Assembly: GCA_947168665.1 (NCBI GenBank)
Contig: CAMVMX010000013.1
Coordinates: forward strand, 1 to 64,000
From: an uncultured Bacteroidales bacterium
GTDB taxonomy: Bacteria > Bacteroidota > Bacteroidia > Bacteroidales > P3
Length of the DNA stretch: 64,000 nt
Direction: 5' to 3'
The notes under the pieces were generated by a model. The model searched no databases. It had not been told where the DNA came from and worked only from the letters and a program-made list of their open reading frames with translations. A program made the position numbers and the translations under genes. Below, piece by piece: positions 25,956 through 33,551 of the stretch. Each line of letters starts with the position of its first letter. Positions within the stretch are counted from its first letter, which is position 1.

Positions 25956-27092
25956 CTATCTGTTGGCATACATGTCATCGTAATACTTCAGGTAGTCGCC
26001 GCTCGTCACATTGTCCAGCCATTCTTGGTTTTCAAGGTACCAGCGCACCGTTTTCTCAATTCCCTCCTCAAACTGTAGCGACGGCTCCCAGCCCAGCTCG
26101 TGCTGCAGCTTGCGGCTGTCGATAGCATAGCGCATGTCGTGTCCCGCGCGGTCGGTGACGAAAGTGATTAGGTCGTCGTCGGCCCCTTCCGTGCGGCCCA
26201 GCAGACGGTCGGTGGTGCGGATAAGCAGATGGATGATGTCGATGTTCTTCCACTCGTTGAATCCCCCGATGTTATAAGTCTCGGCCACACGTCCGCGATG
26301 GAATATTGTGTCGATGGCACGGGCGTGGTCCTCCACATAGAGCCAGTCGCGCACATTCTCGCCTTTGCCGTACACGGGCAGGGGTTTGCGGTGGCGTATA
26401 TTGTTGATGAATAGTGGTATCAGCTTTTCTGGGAACTGGTAGGGGCCGTAGTTGTTGCTGCAGTTTGTCACCACCGTGGGCATGCCGTAGGTGTCGTGGA
26501 AAGCGCGCACAAAGTGATCGCTCGATGCCTTGGCCGCACTGTAGGGGCTGTGGGGCTGATATTTCAGCTCCTCGGTGAAAAACTGGTCGCCATAGGCCAG
26601 GTGGTGCTTGCCGCTCGAAGCCTTGGTGCTGAAAGGTGGCTCGATGCCGTCGGGGTGCGTCAGCTCCAAGGCACCGTACACCTCGTCGGTGCTGATGTGG
26701 TAGAAAAGCTTGCCCTCCCACTTCTCCGGCCGCGACTCCCAACTCAGTTTGGCCGCTTGCAGCAGCGACAGCGTCCCCATCACATTGGTGCGGGCAAACG
26801 TGAAAGGATCTTTAATGCTGCGGTCCACATGGCTCTCGGCCGCCAGATGGATGATGCCGTCCACCTCGCATTCCTGCATCAGCTTCATCACCCCCTCAAA
26901 ATCGCAGATGTCCATCTTCACAAACCGGTAGTTCGGCCTCCCCTCCACATCCTTCAGATTGGCCAGGTTGCCGGCATAGGTCAGCTTGTCGAGATTGATG
27001 ATATTGTAGTCGGGATACTTGTTCACAAACAGGCGCACCACATGGCTGCCGATGAATCCAGCACCCCCCGTGATAATGATTGTTCTTTTCAT
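25956..27092 (-). CDS. rfbB: dTDP-glucose 4,6-dehydratase
   Basis: This 378-aa extended SDR enzyme converts dTDP-glucose to dTDP-4-keto-6-deoxyglucose, the branch-point precursor of rhamnose and other deoxysugars. It shows the NAD-binding GGAGFIGS (9-16), LAAESHVDRS, the catalytic TDEVYG (135-140) and YSAAK (184-188), and the substrate-binding NCSNNYGPYQFPEKLIP region. rfbA, rfbC and rfbD are not adjacent, so the rest of any rhamnose pathway must lie elsewhere. The HAD gene follows 8 nt downstream; the 129-nt upstream gap to the T9SS protein has no clear terminator. Confidence 0.95.
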   Translation of the reverse strand: MKRTIIITGGAGFIGSHVVRLFVNKYPDYNIINLDKLTYAGNLANLKDVEGRPNYRFVKMDICDFEGVMKLMQECEVDGIIHLAAESHVDRSIKDPFTFARTNVMGTLSLLQAAKLSWESRPEKWEGKLFYHISTDEVYGALELTHPDGIEPPFSTKASSGKHHLAYGDQFFTEELKYQPHSPYSAAKASSDHFVRAFHDTYGMPTVVTNCSNNYGPYQFPEKLIPLFINNIRHRKPLPVYGKGENVRDWLYVEDHARAIDTIFHRGRVAETYNIGGFNEWKNIDIIHLLIRTTDRLLGRTEGADDDLITFVTDRAGHDMRYAIDSRKLQHELGWEPSLQFEEGIEKTVRWYLENQEWLDNVTSGDYLKYYDDMYANR

Positions 27093-27221
27093 GTCGTAGC
27101 GTAATATATCGCCTGTCCAAACGCAGAACGGGCTGTTTTATTGTGCGGCGGGGCATAATTCTCCTCTGTGCGGATTCTGCCCCAGCTCCCCCTCTCAACT
27201 CGATGCCGCCGCCGCACTGGG

Positions 27222-28802
27222 CTACAACACCCTCAGTTTCTTGGTGACAATGCCTGCGGACGTATGGAGGGCGGCGATGTATGTGCCGGATGCCAGCTGG
27301 CTGATATCCACCACGGCCGACACACCTTTAGCCTCTTGCGTCATTACGCGGCGGCCTTGCAGGTCGTATATTTCCACCCGGCTCAGCCTCAGCGAGGAAA
27401 TGATGCTCACCTTTCCACGGGCGGGGTTGGGCAGCAGACGAGTGTAGCGGCTCAGGTCGCCAGTCTCTTCTATGCCTTCGGTTCCCCCGCCTCTCGTCTG
27501 CAGTCGGAATATTTTGGGGTTGCTCCATGCGCCCCAGCTGCTGTCGCAGGGGCACCATCCGCGCACATACACTTTATACTGCGCATGGGTGTTCAGCCCC
27601 CTGAGGGTGATAGTGGGTGCGCTGGTTGTCTGTACGGTGTAGTTGGCCTCGTCCAGGCCCACCATGCCATACTTCACCTCCCACCGCACACTGTTCACCG
27701 CATCCCACATCAGGGTTGCCGTGCTGTCGGTGTTTTCCACCAGGCTCACACTGGTCACCTGCTGGCAGTGCTCGATAGTGGTGTCGAAATCCAGGTCGAT
27801 AATAGGGAAAATCAGGGCAGAAATTTCATAATAGCTCTTCCCATGAGGACCGTGACCGAACTTCACCCACTGGTGATGTCTGAACTTGACCCACCAGTAC
27901 TGGTGCTGGACCGTAGGTTGGTCGCAAGGATAAAAATTGAGAAGATACCGGTAGCGTGTGGGGTTGTGGTCCCATAGCCACATCCTTTCTCTGTGCCCTG
28001 GCCATATTGGCAGGGTTTCCCAGCCATAACTGCCGTCGTTGTTCAATGCTGTGCCCGCCACCACGAATGTGTCCTCCACCACCACAGGGGTGTCAAAATA
28101 GGCCTCATAGAGTGGCACTACAGGGGCGGGGTCATACACATGGGGGAATGCCGGGTCTTCGTGCTCCATGAACCACCCCCAGTCGCTTGGGCTGGCGGTT
28201 GAATCCCATATACCATTCATAAAGTAGCTGTAATAAATAGGCGAATATTCAGGCGGCAGCACGATGTTCTCATGCTGCTGCTCAATGCGCCAGGGGGCAG
28301 AGGCCAGCCGGCGCATGTCTCCGCCCGGAATAGGCTTGTATAGTATCAGCGAGTCCGTAAAGCGGGTGGCGACCGATGTGTCGCGGGTGTTGAGTATAAA
28401 CATGTCAGTGTTGTTTTCCCGCGCAACAGCACTTTCGTACCTATTCATGAAGAAACTGAAGGTGGTGTCGCTGGGCCTTTGCATATAGCCGCATGCCCCT
28501 ATGCCTACAATTTTGATGGGCCTGTCTGTTGTTAGTTGGTTACCGACTATAAAATTTCCCACATCGCCTCCCACCGCATCTATCGAATCATCGATATGTA
28601 TCCTCATCTGAATCACCCCGTGAGCCCAGAACTGGATGGCAGTGCTGCATTTGTTGGTGTCGCTCTCATCCCACGTCATGTGAGGTGTGGCAAAATAGTT
28701 GGATGGAATATGCCGGAGGGGTGTCGACCCCGGAGTTTGTGCCTGCAATGCGCCTGCCAGCACGATTGTCGACACGATAAGCAATAAACCTGTTTTTTTC
28801 AT
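27222..28802 (-). CDS. Secreted T9SS cargo protein with one Fn3 domain (526 aa)
   Basis: It has a signal peptide (MKKTGLLLIVSTIVLAGALQAQ) and an N-terminal region of about 350 residues of unknown fold, rich in Trp, Tyr and His. One Fn3 module follows (about 355-440: VTSVSLVE, LRGLNTHAQYKVYVRGWC), then a T9SS type A sorting domain at the end (LLPNPARGKVSI, EIYDLQGRRVM, LASGTYIAAL, KKLRVL). Similar small proteins are exported through the outer membrane and anchored or released; function here is unknown. It is a third T9SS cargo gene in the window and shares the Fn3/CTD design of the giant proteins, but lacks the MAM-like repeats. Confidence 0.9.
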   Translation of the reverse strand: MKKTGLLLIVSTIVLAGALQAQTPGSTPLRHIPSNYFATPHMTWDESDTNKCSTAIQFWAHGVIQMRIHIDDSIDAVGGDVGNFIVGNQLTTDRPIKIVGIGACGYMQRPSDTTFSFFMNRYESAVARENNTDMFILNTRDTSVATRFTDSLILYKPIPGGDMRRLASAPWRIEQQHENIVLPPEYSPIYYSYFMNGIWDSTASPSDWGWFMEHEDPAFPHVYDPAPVVPLYEAYFDTPVVVEDTFVVAGTALNNDGSYGWETLPIWPGHRERMWLWDHNPTRYRYLLNFYPCDQPTVQHQYWWVKFRHHQWVKFGHGPHGKSYYEISALIFPIIDLDFDTTIEHCQQVTSVSLVENTDSTATLMWDAVNSVRWEVKYGMVGLDEANYTVQTTSAPTITLRGLNTHAQYKVYVRGWCPCDSSWGAWSNPKIFRLQTRGGGTEGIEETGDLSRYTRLLPNPARGKVSIISSLRLSRVEIYDLQGRRVMTQEAKGVSAVVDISQLASGTYIAALHTSAGIVTKKLRVL

Positions 28803-28852
28803 GGCACAGAAATTTTTAGTTGTTATATTTGTATTTCATGCGGACTTTTCTG

Positions 28853-29148
28853 TTAATCACACAGCTTCGGACAATCGGATTTGGTTGCGATACACTTGTA
28901 TTCTTGGAACATTAGAGTCATCCACGCAGTGGGCTCGTGTAGGTTATACATGGATTTGTGAGGGACAAGGGGGAGGTTGCTCAGATCATTACTTACCACA
29001 CTGCTACAGTTTGTTGGCCCAGTAAAAATATTGTTATACCAAAAAATCAATGGACTTGCAGAGGTTTCCCTCGGACGAGGTCGAGGGCCGCAGCCCCGCC
29101 ATACAGACTAATTGCGGCCAGAATTGTTAATATGATAATGCGTTTCAT
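28853..29148 (-). pseudogene. Possible frameshifted small secreted Cys-containing peptide
   Basis: An ATG at 29148 begins a 33-codon frame with a signal-peptide-like N-terminus (MKRIIILTILAAISLYGGAA) and stops at 29047. A second frame overlaps it from about 29050 and runs 65 codons to 28853, ending in a Cys-containing tail (YKCIATKSDCPKLCD); it has no ATG of its own. Joined by one frame change they would form a protein of about 95 aa resembling the short exported peptides common in Bacteroidales. It could equally be non-coding. I do not recognise a family. Confidence 0.35.
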
Positions 29149-29348
29149 GATGGTATATTTTTTGTGTGTTTTGAATATCAGTGATATGTGTGAGTATGGT
29201 GCAGATTGTTTCTATCGCAAATATATAATTTTTTTTATATATTGCAAATTTTTTTACTCGGAAATGATGTTTTTTTAACTATAATAACTTTTCTGAATCA
29301 CCATAGGGGCGGCAGCACCACCCAACTAATCGGCACTGCTGTTCCCGC

Positions 29349-29431
29349 CATCGGTGCCAATTGTGGCTCCCAATAGCATTTTGGGGCTGCCATAAAACGA
29401 ACAAGCACCGGCACCACAATTGGTGCCGATG
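29349..29431. repeat. 18-nt perfect inverted repeat downstream of htpG
   Basis: Arms 29349-29366 and 29414-29431 are exact inverted complements (core ATCGGTGCCAATTGTGG), separated by 47 nt. The spacing is long for an intrinsic terminator and no T-tract follows, so it may be a repeat element end, a protein-binding palindrome or a long hairpin in the htpG 3' UTR. Confidence 0.6.
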
Positions 29432-29473
29432 CCTGGTCGTGCGGGGGTGCGTCCCCGTGCTGTCAATGATGGG

Positions 29474-31381
29474 TCAAATCATTTCAATGCTGCGCTTTAC
29501 GAACTGCGTCAGTGCCTCGCCTTTCAGCAGCCCGTTGGCCAGCAGCGCCAAGTCCGTGAGCTGGTGTACCAGCTGTTTCTGCTTTTCGGCGTCGGTTTCC
29601 TTCAGCACCTGCTCAATCAGCGGGTGGTTCACGTTCACCACCAGGTTGTAGCTCTCAGGCAGTTCGCCGTAGAACCCCATGCCGCCGCCGCTGGTGGCCG
29701 CCATCTCTTTGTAGCGGCGCATAAATTCGCTCTGGGTGATGACCATCGGCTGGTCGTCGCTCTCCATGCTCTCCATCTGCACCGTATACTTCTGCTTGTC
29801 CACCTCGGCCTCGATGATGGGTTTCAGCTTGTCCTGGTCCTCTTTGCTCATCTTCTCCAGAATCTTGTCGTCGTGGGCAATCAGCTTCTCCACCGTGTCG
29901 GCATCCACACGCACAAAACGGCTCTTGTCCTTCTTCTGCTCCAGCAGGTTCACCCAGTGGGGTGTCAGCACACTGTCCATCAGCAGCACATCGTAGCCCT
30001 TGGCCTTGGCCTTGGCTATGTAGGCGTGCTGCTCCTCAGCGTCGTTGGCATAGAGGTAGCACACATTCTTGTCCTTGTCGGTCTGCAGGGGGGCGATCTT
30101 CTCGCGGTAGTCATCCAGGCTGAAGTACTTCCCTTCCGTGTTCTTCAGCAGGGCGAACTTCATGGCGCGGTCGCAGAACTTCTCGTCGGTCAGCATGCCG
30201 TACTCCACGAAAATCTTGATGTCGTCCCACTTGTCCTCAAAGTCCTTGCGGTCGTTCTTGTACATCTCCTCCAGCTTGTCGGCCACCTTCTTGCTGATGT
30301 GGGTGGAGATTTTCTTCACATTGCTGTCGCTTTGCAGATAGCTGCGGCTCACATTCAGCGGTATGTCCGGGCTGTCCAGCACGCCGTGCAGCAGCATCAG
30401 ATAGTCGGGCACCACGCCCTCCACGCTGTCGGTGACAAACACCTGGTTGCAGTAGAGCTGAATCTTGTTGCGGGTGGGGTCGATGGTTTTGCGCACTTTG
30501 GGGAAATAGAGGATGCCCGTCAGGTTGAAGGGGTAGTCCACATTCAGATGGATTTGGAACAGCGGGTCCTCGAAATTCATCGGGTACAACTCGTGGTAGA
30601 ATTTCTTATAGTCCTCGTCTGTCAGATTGGCAGGGCTCTTCTTCCAGGCCGGGTCGGTGTCGTTGACTATGCGGGGCTGTTTCTTCTCCACGCGCTTGGG
30701 CTGCTTCTTCTTGCCGCCGTTGCCGTCGTCCACCTCGTCAAACTCCGTCTCGCTGTCCACCCACACGCTCTCCTCGCCAAAACGGATGGCCACGGGCATG
30801 AAGCGGCAGTATTTGCGCAGCAGCTGCAGCACCTGCTGCTCGTCGAGGAACTCCTTGCAGTCGTCGGCGATGTGCAGCACGATGTCGGTGCCGCGCTCGG
30901 TGTGCTTCTTGTCCTCCTCCATGGTGAACTCCGGGTTGCCCTCGCAGCTCCAGTGGATGGCGGGTTCGTCCTTGTACGACTTGGAGAAAATCTCCACCTT
31001 GTCGGCCACCATGAATGCCGAGTAGAACCCCAGGCCGAAATGACCGATCAGGTTCTCCTGCACGTCCTTGTACTTGTCGAGGAAGTCGGTGGCGCCGCTG
31101 AAGGCTATCTGGTTGATATACTTCTCCACCTCGTCGGCGGTCATGCCGATGCCGCGGTCCTTGACGGTGAGGGTCTTCTTCTTGCTGTCCACCTCCACCT
31201 CTACGGTCAGGTCGCCGGTCTCGCCTTTCAGCTCCCCTCGCGATGCGAGGGCTTTCAGTTTCTGCGTGGCGTCGATGGCGTTGGACACCAGCTCGCGCAG
31301 GAATATCTCATGGTCCGAATAGAGGAACTTTTTGATTACCGGGAAGATGTTCTCGGTCTGTACGTTCAAATTACCGTTCAT
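29474..31381 (-). CDS. htpG: Molecular chaperone HtpG (bacterial Hsp90)
   Basis: This 635-aa cytosolic ATP-dependent chaperone is about the usual HtpG length. The GHKL ATPase domain shows ELVSNAIDA (catalytic Glu and Asn), DRGIGM and GHFGLGFYSAFM. The middle and C-terminal dimerisation domains follow collinearly, with a charged insertion near residues 215-240 (GNGGKKKQPKRVEKKQPR). It appears to be a single-gene unit, with a GC-rich non-coding region upstream and inverted repeats downstream. Heat-shock control is expected from the family, but I see no known operator. Confidence 0.97.
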   Translation of the reverse strand: MNGNLNVQTENIFPVIKKFLYSDHEIFLRELVSNAIDATQKLKALASRGELKGETGDLTVEVEVDSKKKTLTVKDRGIGMTADEVEKYINQIAFSGATDFLDKYKDVQENLIGHFGLGFYSAFMVADKVEIFSKSYKDEPAIHWSCEGNPEFTMEEDKKHTERGTDIVLHIADDCKEFLDEQQVLQLLRKYCRFMPVAIRFGEESVWVDSETEFDEVDDGNGGKKKQPKRVEKKQPRIVNDTDPAWKKSPANLTDEDYKKFYHELYPMNFEDPLFQIHLNVDYPFNLTGILYFPKVRKTIDPTRNKIQLYCNQVFVTDSVEGVVPDYLMLLHGVLDSPDIPLNVSRSYLQSDSNVKKISTHISKKVADKLEEMYKNDRKDFEDKWDDIKIFVEYGMLTDEKFCDRAMKFALLKNTEGKYFSLDDYREKIAPLQTDKDKNVCYLYANDAEEQHAYIAKAKAKGYDVLLMDSVLTPHWVNLLEQKKDKSRFVRVDADTVEKLIAHDDKILEKMSKEDQDKLKPIIEAEVDKQKYTVQMESMESDDQPMVITQSEFMRRYKEMAATSGGGMGFYGELPESYNLVVNVNHPLIEQVLKETDAEKQKQLVHQLTDLALLANGLLKGEALTQFVKRSIEMI

Positions 31382-31808
31382 AGTATGTTGTCGTTGTTTT
31401 TATTTCCATCGTTCTCCGCTCCCTGCCGGGGCGGGGGGTGCCGCCTTGGGGCTTCGGCGCCGCGCCGTCGCTCCGTGCGCAGGGGCAGTGGGTCGGGTTC
31501 AACTTCTGTGCCAAGCCGCGGGCGTGCCAATTTGTCAGCCGTGGCCCTGCGTCCGCTTCTTCCGCCCTGTTCGCGCCCCGCAGGGCAACCCAGTTGTCCC
31601 ATGCCGGCCGAACAAATGGTGTCCAAATGTGGCATAAAAGCCGTAGGATGAGCGGAGGAAGGGCGAAGGCCGCCTCAGAGGTAATTTGGCGCGGCGCGCC
31701 CCGGCGGGGTGGGGCGGGGCCGGCGGCGGGCGGGACGCCCCGCCGCCGGGCTGGGCGTGTAAAGTCCGCCGTGGCGAAAGAAATTCTGCTTATGTGAGAA
31801 AAAAGTTG

Positions 31809-31816
31809 TATCTTTG
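31809..31816 (+). promoter_or_regulatory. -7 box (TATCTTTG) of the queuosine operon
   Basis: An exact TAnnTTTG match; a TCTG lies 20 nt upstream in place of a perfect TTTG. The start site would be near 31821, just ahead of the riboswitch. Confidence 0.7.
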
Positions 31817-31834
31817 CAGCCGATTTATTAACAC

Positions 31835-31868
31835 AGGGGTACTTGACAACCCCCTTTAACAAAACAAG
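31835..31868 (+). promoter_or_regulatory. PreQ1-I riboswitch
   Basis: The RNA folds as a class I preQ1 aptamer. P1 is AGGGG (31835-31839) paired with CCCCT (31851-31855). C31850 sits where the conserved preQ1-pairing cytosine lies. P2 is CTTG (31842-31845) paired with CAAG (31865-31868), forming the H-type pseudoknot, and the A-rich loop 3 (TTAACAAAA, 31856-31864) matches the known Thermoanaerobacter tengcongensis aptamer. P2 ends 3 nt before the ATG of the transporter gene, so ligand binding should block translation initiation. The downstream genes are a queuosine-precursor transporter and queF, exactly the expected regulon. Confidence 0.93.
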
Positions 31869-31871
31869 ATA

Positions 31872-32543
31872 ATGAAGAATAAGACACGACAAGTGAGTGT
31901 GCTGTTCTGTGTATTGGCAACACTCTTCGCGACCTGCCTGATGGCGGCGAATCTCTTTGCATTAAAACAATTTTCGGTTGGGCCGGCCCATTTCACGGGG
32001 GCTTTGCTGGTGTTCCCGCTCAGCTACATCATCAACGATGTGGTGGCCGAGGTGTGGGGCTTCCGCAGGGCGAAGCTGCTGATATGGATGGCCTTCGGCA
32101 TGAATTTCCTGTTTGTGCTGCTGGGTGCGCTGGTTGATGTGCTGCCTGGCGAGGGGGTCAATGTCGAGCCGTTCCATGCCATTTTCGGCCTGGCGCCGAG
32201 GGTGGCGGTGGCGTCGTTCCTGGCCTTCTTGGTGGGTTCGTTTGTCAACGCCATGGTGATGTCGAAGATGAAGGTGCGCACGCAGGGCAGCCGTTTTGCG
32301 CAGCGGGCGGTGCTGAGCACGCTGGCCGGCGAGGCTTGCGACTCGGTGATTTTCTTCCCCATCGCGCTGGCGGGGCTGGTGCCGTGGAGCATGATGCCCT
32401 CGTTTGTGCTGTGGCAGGTGGGGCTGAAGACTCTTTATGAGTTGATTATCCTCCCCGTCACGGTGCGTGTGGTGCGGATTGTGAAGAGGCACGAGGGGGT
32501 GGATGTCTACGACCGGGGCATACGCTACACGATTTTTAAATGA
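31872..32543 (+). CDS. yhhQ: Queuosine precursor transporter (YhhQ/QPTR family)
   Basis: This 223-aa integral membrane protein has about six hydrophobic segments. It carries family features such as an early NLFALK, an FPLSYIINDVVAEVWGF stretch, and a C-terminal AGEACDSVIFFPIA...VLWQVGLKTLYELIILPVT region. YhhQ in E. coli takes up 7-cyano- or 7-aminomethyl-7-deazaguanine across the inner membrane. It is the first gene after a preQ1-I riboswitch and is followed 9 nt later by queF. Both observations support a role in salvaging or importing the precursors of the tRNA base queuosine. Confidence 0.93.
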   Translation: MKNKTRQVSVLFCVLATLFATCLMAANLFALKQFSVGPAHFTGALLVFPLSYIINDVVAEVWGFRRAKLLIWMAFGMNFLFVLLGALVDVLPGEGVNVEPFHAIFGLAPRVAVASFLAFLVGSFVNAMVMSKMKVRTQGSRFAQRAVLSTLAGEACDSVIFFPIALAGLVPWSMMPSFVLWQVGLKTLYELIILPVTVRVVRIVKRHEGVDVYDRGIRYTIFK

Positions 32544-32552
32544 TAGGTCCAG

Positions 32553-33014
32553 ATGGATAGAAAAGCAGACAATTTGCAACAACTGGGGCACAAGGTGCCT
32601 TACCGTACTGATTATGCGCCCGAGGTGCTGGAGGCATTCGAGAACCGGCACCCGGAGCATGACTATTGGGTGGAGTTCCTCTGCCCGGAGTTCACCTCGC
32701 TCTGCCCTATCACCGGGCAGCCCGATTTTGCCGAGATACGCATCATGTACATCCCCGACCGCCGCATGGTGGAGAGCAAGAGCCTGAAGCTGTATTTGTT
32801 CTCGTTCCGCAACCACGGCGATTTCCATGAGGATTGTGTCAATATCATCATGAAGGATTTGGTGAGGCTGATGGAGCCCCGCTATCTGGAGGTGACGGGC
32901 GTCTTCACCCCCCGCGGCGGGATAGCCATCCACCCTTATGTGAATTACGGCCGTCTGGGCACGAAGTATGAACAGCTGGCCGAGCACCGCCGAATGAACT
33001 ACCGACTGCCGTAG
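32553..33014 (+). CDS. queF: NADPH-dependent 7-cyano-7-deazaguanine reductase
   Basis: QueF reduces preQ0 to preQ1 in queuosine synthesis. This 153-aa protein is the short, unimodular form. It has the catalytic cysteine in [14 protein letters not shown] and the NADPH-binding QueF motif ESKSLKLY, followed by [10 protein letters not shown]. It shares a transcript with the upstream transporter and the preQ1 riboswitch, so the product preQ1 probably feeds back on its own operon. The gene ends about 70 nt before the rpmE2 promoter. Confidence 0.96.
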   Translation: MDRKADNLQQLGHKVPYRTDYAPEVLEAFENRHPEHDYWVEFLCPEFTSLCPITGQPDFAEIRIMYIPDRRMVESKSLKLYLFSFRNHGDFHEDCVNIIMKDLVRLMEPRYLEVTGVFTPRGGIAIHPYVNYGRLGTKYEQLAEHRRMNYRLP

Positions 33015-33058
33015 GGCGGTGGCGGCGACACTTTTTTTCGGCAATGGGAAAGAAAAAG

Positions 33059-33089
33059 TTTGCTATGTCGAAAAAAGTTTGTATCTTTG
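33059..33089 (+). promoter_or_regulatory. Consensus promoter of rpmE2
   Basis: TTTG (33059-33062), 19 nt, then TATCTTTG (33082-33089): a full match to the Bacteroidetes vegetative promoter. The expected start near 33094 leaves a leader of about 110 nt. Confidence 0.85.
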
Positions 33090-33099
33090 CAAACTCAAA

Positions 33100-33119
33100 A
33101 AGGTACTGAAAAGTGCCTT
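33100..33119 (+). promoter_or_regulatory. GNRA-capped hairpin at the start of the rpmE2 leader
   Basis: AAGGTACT (33100-33107), GAAA loop (33108-33111), AGTGCCTT (33112-33119): eight continuous pairs including one G-U, about 6 nt from the likely transcription start. A ribosomal-protein autoregulatory leader or an mRNA-stabilising 5' hairpin are both possible; neither is proven. Confidence 0.5.
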
Positions 33120-33203
33120 CCGAGACTGAAAGAAGTAAGATAAAATTAATATTAACAATCGTTTACGAGCCACTGCTTAAAACGGCAAAATGAACCCAAA
33201 AAG

Positions 33204-33461
33204 ATGAAAAAAGGCATCCATCCCGAAAATTACAGACTGGTTGTGTTTAAGGACATGTCCAACGACAACATGATTTTGACCAGAAGTTGCGCCGCAACCA
33301 AAGAGACCGTCACCTACACCGATGGTAATGAGTATCCCGTTGTGAAGTTGGAAATTTCGAACACTTCCCATCCTTTCTTTACCGGCAAACTGAAACTCGT
33401 TGACACCGCCGGACGTGTCGATAAGTTCATGAGCAAGTACAAGAAATACGCTAAGAAGTAA
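33204..33461 (+). CDS. rpmE2: 50S ribosomal protein bL31, type B
   Basis: The 85-aa length and sequence ([44 protein letters not shown]) identify the C-minus, zinc-independent type of bL31, which lacks the paired CxxC zinc ligands. It sits at the large-subunit central protuberance and bridges to the small subunit. The gene has its own consensus promoter, a leader of about 110 nt with a GNRA hairpin, and a strong terminator 42 nt after the stop, so it is a single-gene unit. Confidence 0.96.
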   Translation: MKKGIHPENYRLVVFKDMSNDNMILTRSCAATKETVTYTDGNEYPVVKLEISNTSHPFFTGKLKLVDTAGRVDKFMSKYKKYAKK

Positions 33462-33503
33462 AATGTAATTGTTTTGAAGTAATTTGTTTTAGGTTTTTAG
33501 ATT

Positions 33504-33535
33504 AAAGCCCCCGTCGGATGACGGGGGCTTTTAAT
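33504..33535. terminator. Bidirectional intrinsic terminator, rpmE2 / YdiJ-like gene
   Basis: Arms 33504-33515 and 33520-33531 (AAAGCCCCCGTC and its complement) pair perfectly around a 4-nt loop, with TTT on the plus side and AAA...TTT symmetry on the minus side. It lies between two convergent genes and can serve both. Confidence 0.85.
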
Positions 33536-33551
33536 TTGCGTGAGGGTGGAC

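Larger units (their letters stand above)
28803..29473. other. 671-nt intergenic region with gene remnant and inverted repeat
   Basis: Between the T9SS gene and htpG there is no intact gene. It holds a disrupted small secreted-peptide ORF (28853-29148), a very AT-rich stretch (29150-29285), and an 18-nt inverted repeat (29349-29431) close to the htpG 3' end. Confidence 0.6.
31382..31871. other. 490-nt intergenic region between divergent htpG and queuosine genes
   Basis: 31382-31790 is very GC-rich, with a self-complementary GGCGGCGGG/CCCGCCGCC stretch near 31720-31750, and no convincing gene on either strand; a 173-codon minus ORF here has low-complexity composition. The right-hand end carries the promoter and preQ1 riboswitch of the queuosine operon. 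Confidence 0.6.

Noticed and set aside
29420..31651. 743-codon plus-strand ORF
   Set aside because: It is the complement of htpG in a codon-biased frame. The minus-strand frame is an unmistakable Hsp90; the plus frame is His/Leu/Val-rich with no domain.
31371..31892. 173-codon minus ORF between htpG and the queuosine operon
   Set aside because: It overlaps the riboswitch and promoter of the opposite strand and has a Pro/Arg-rich low-complexity sequence.
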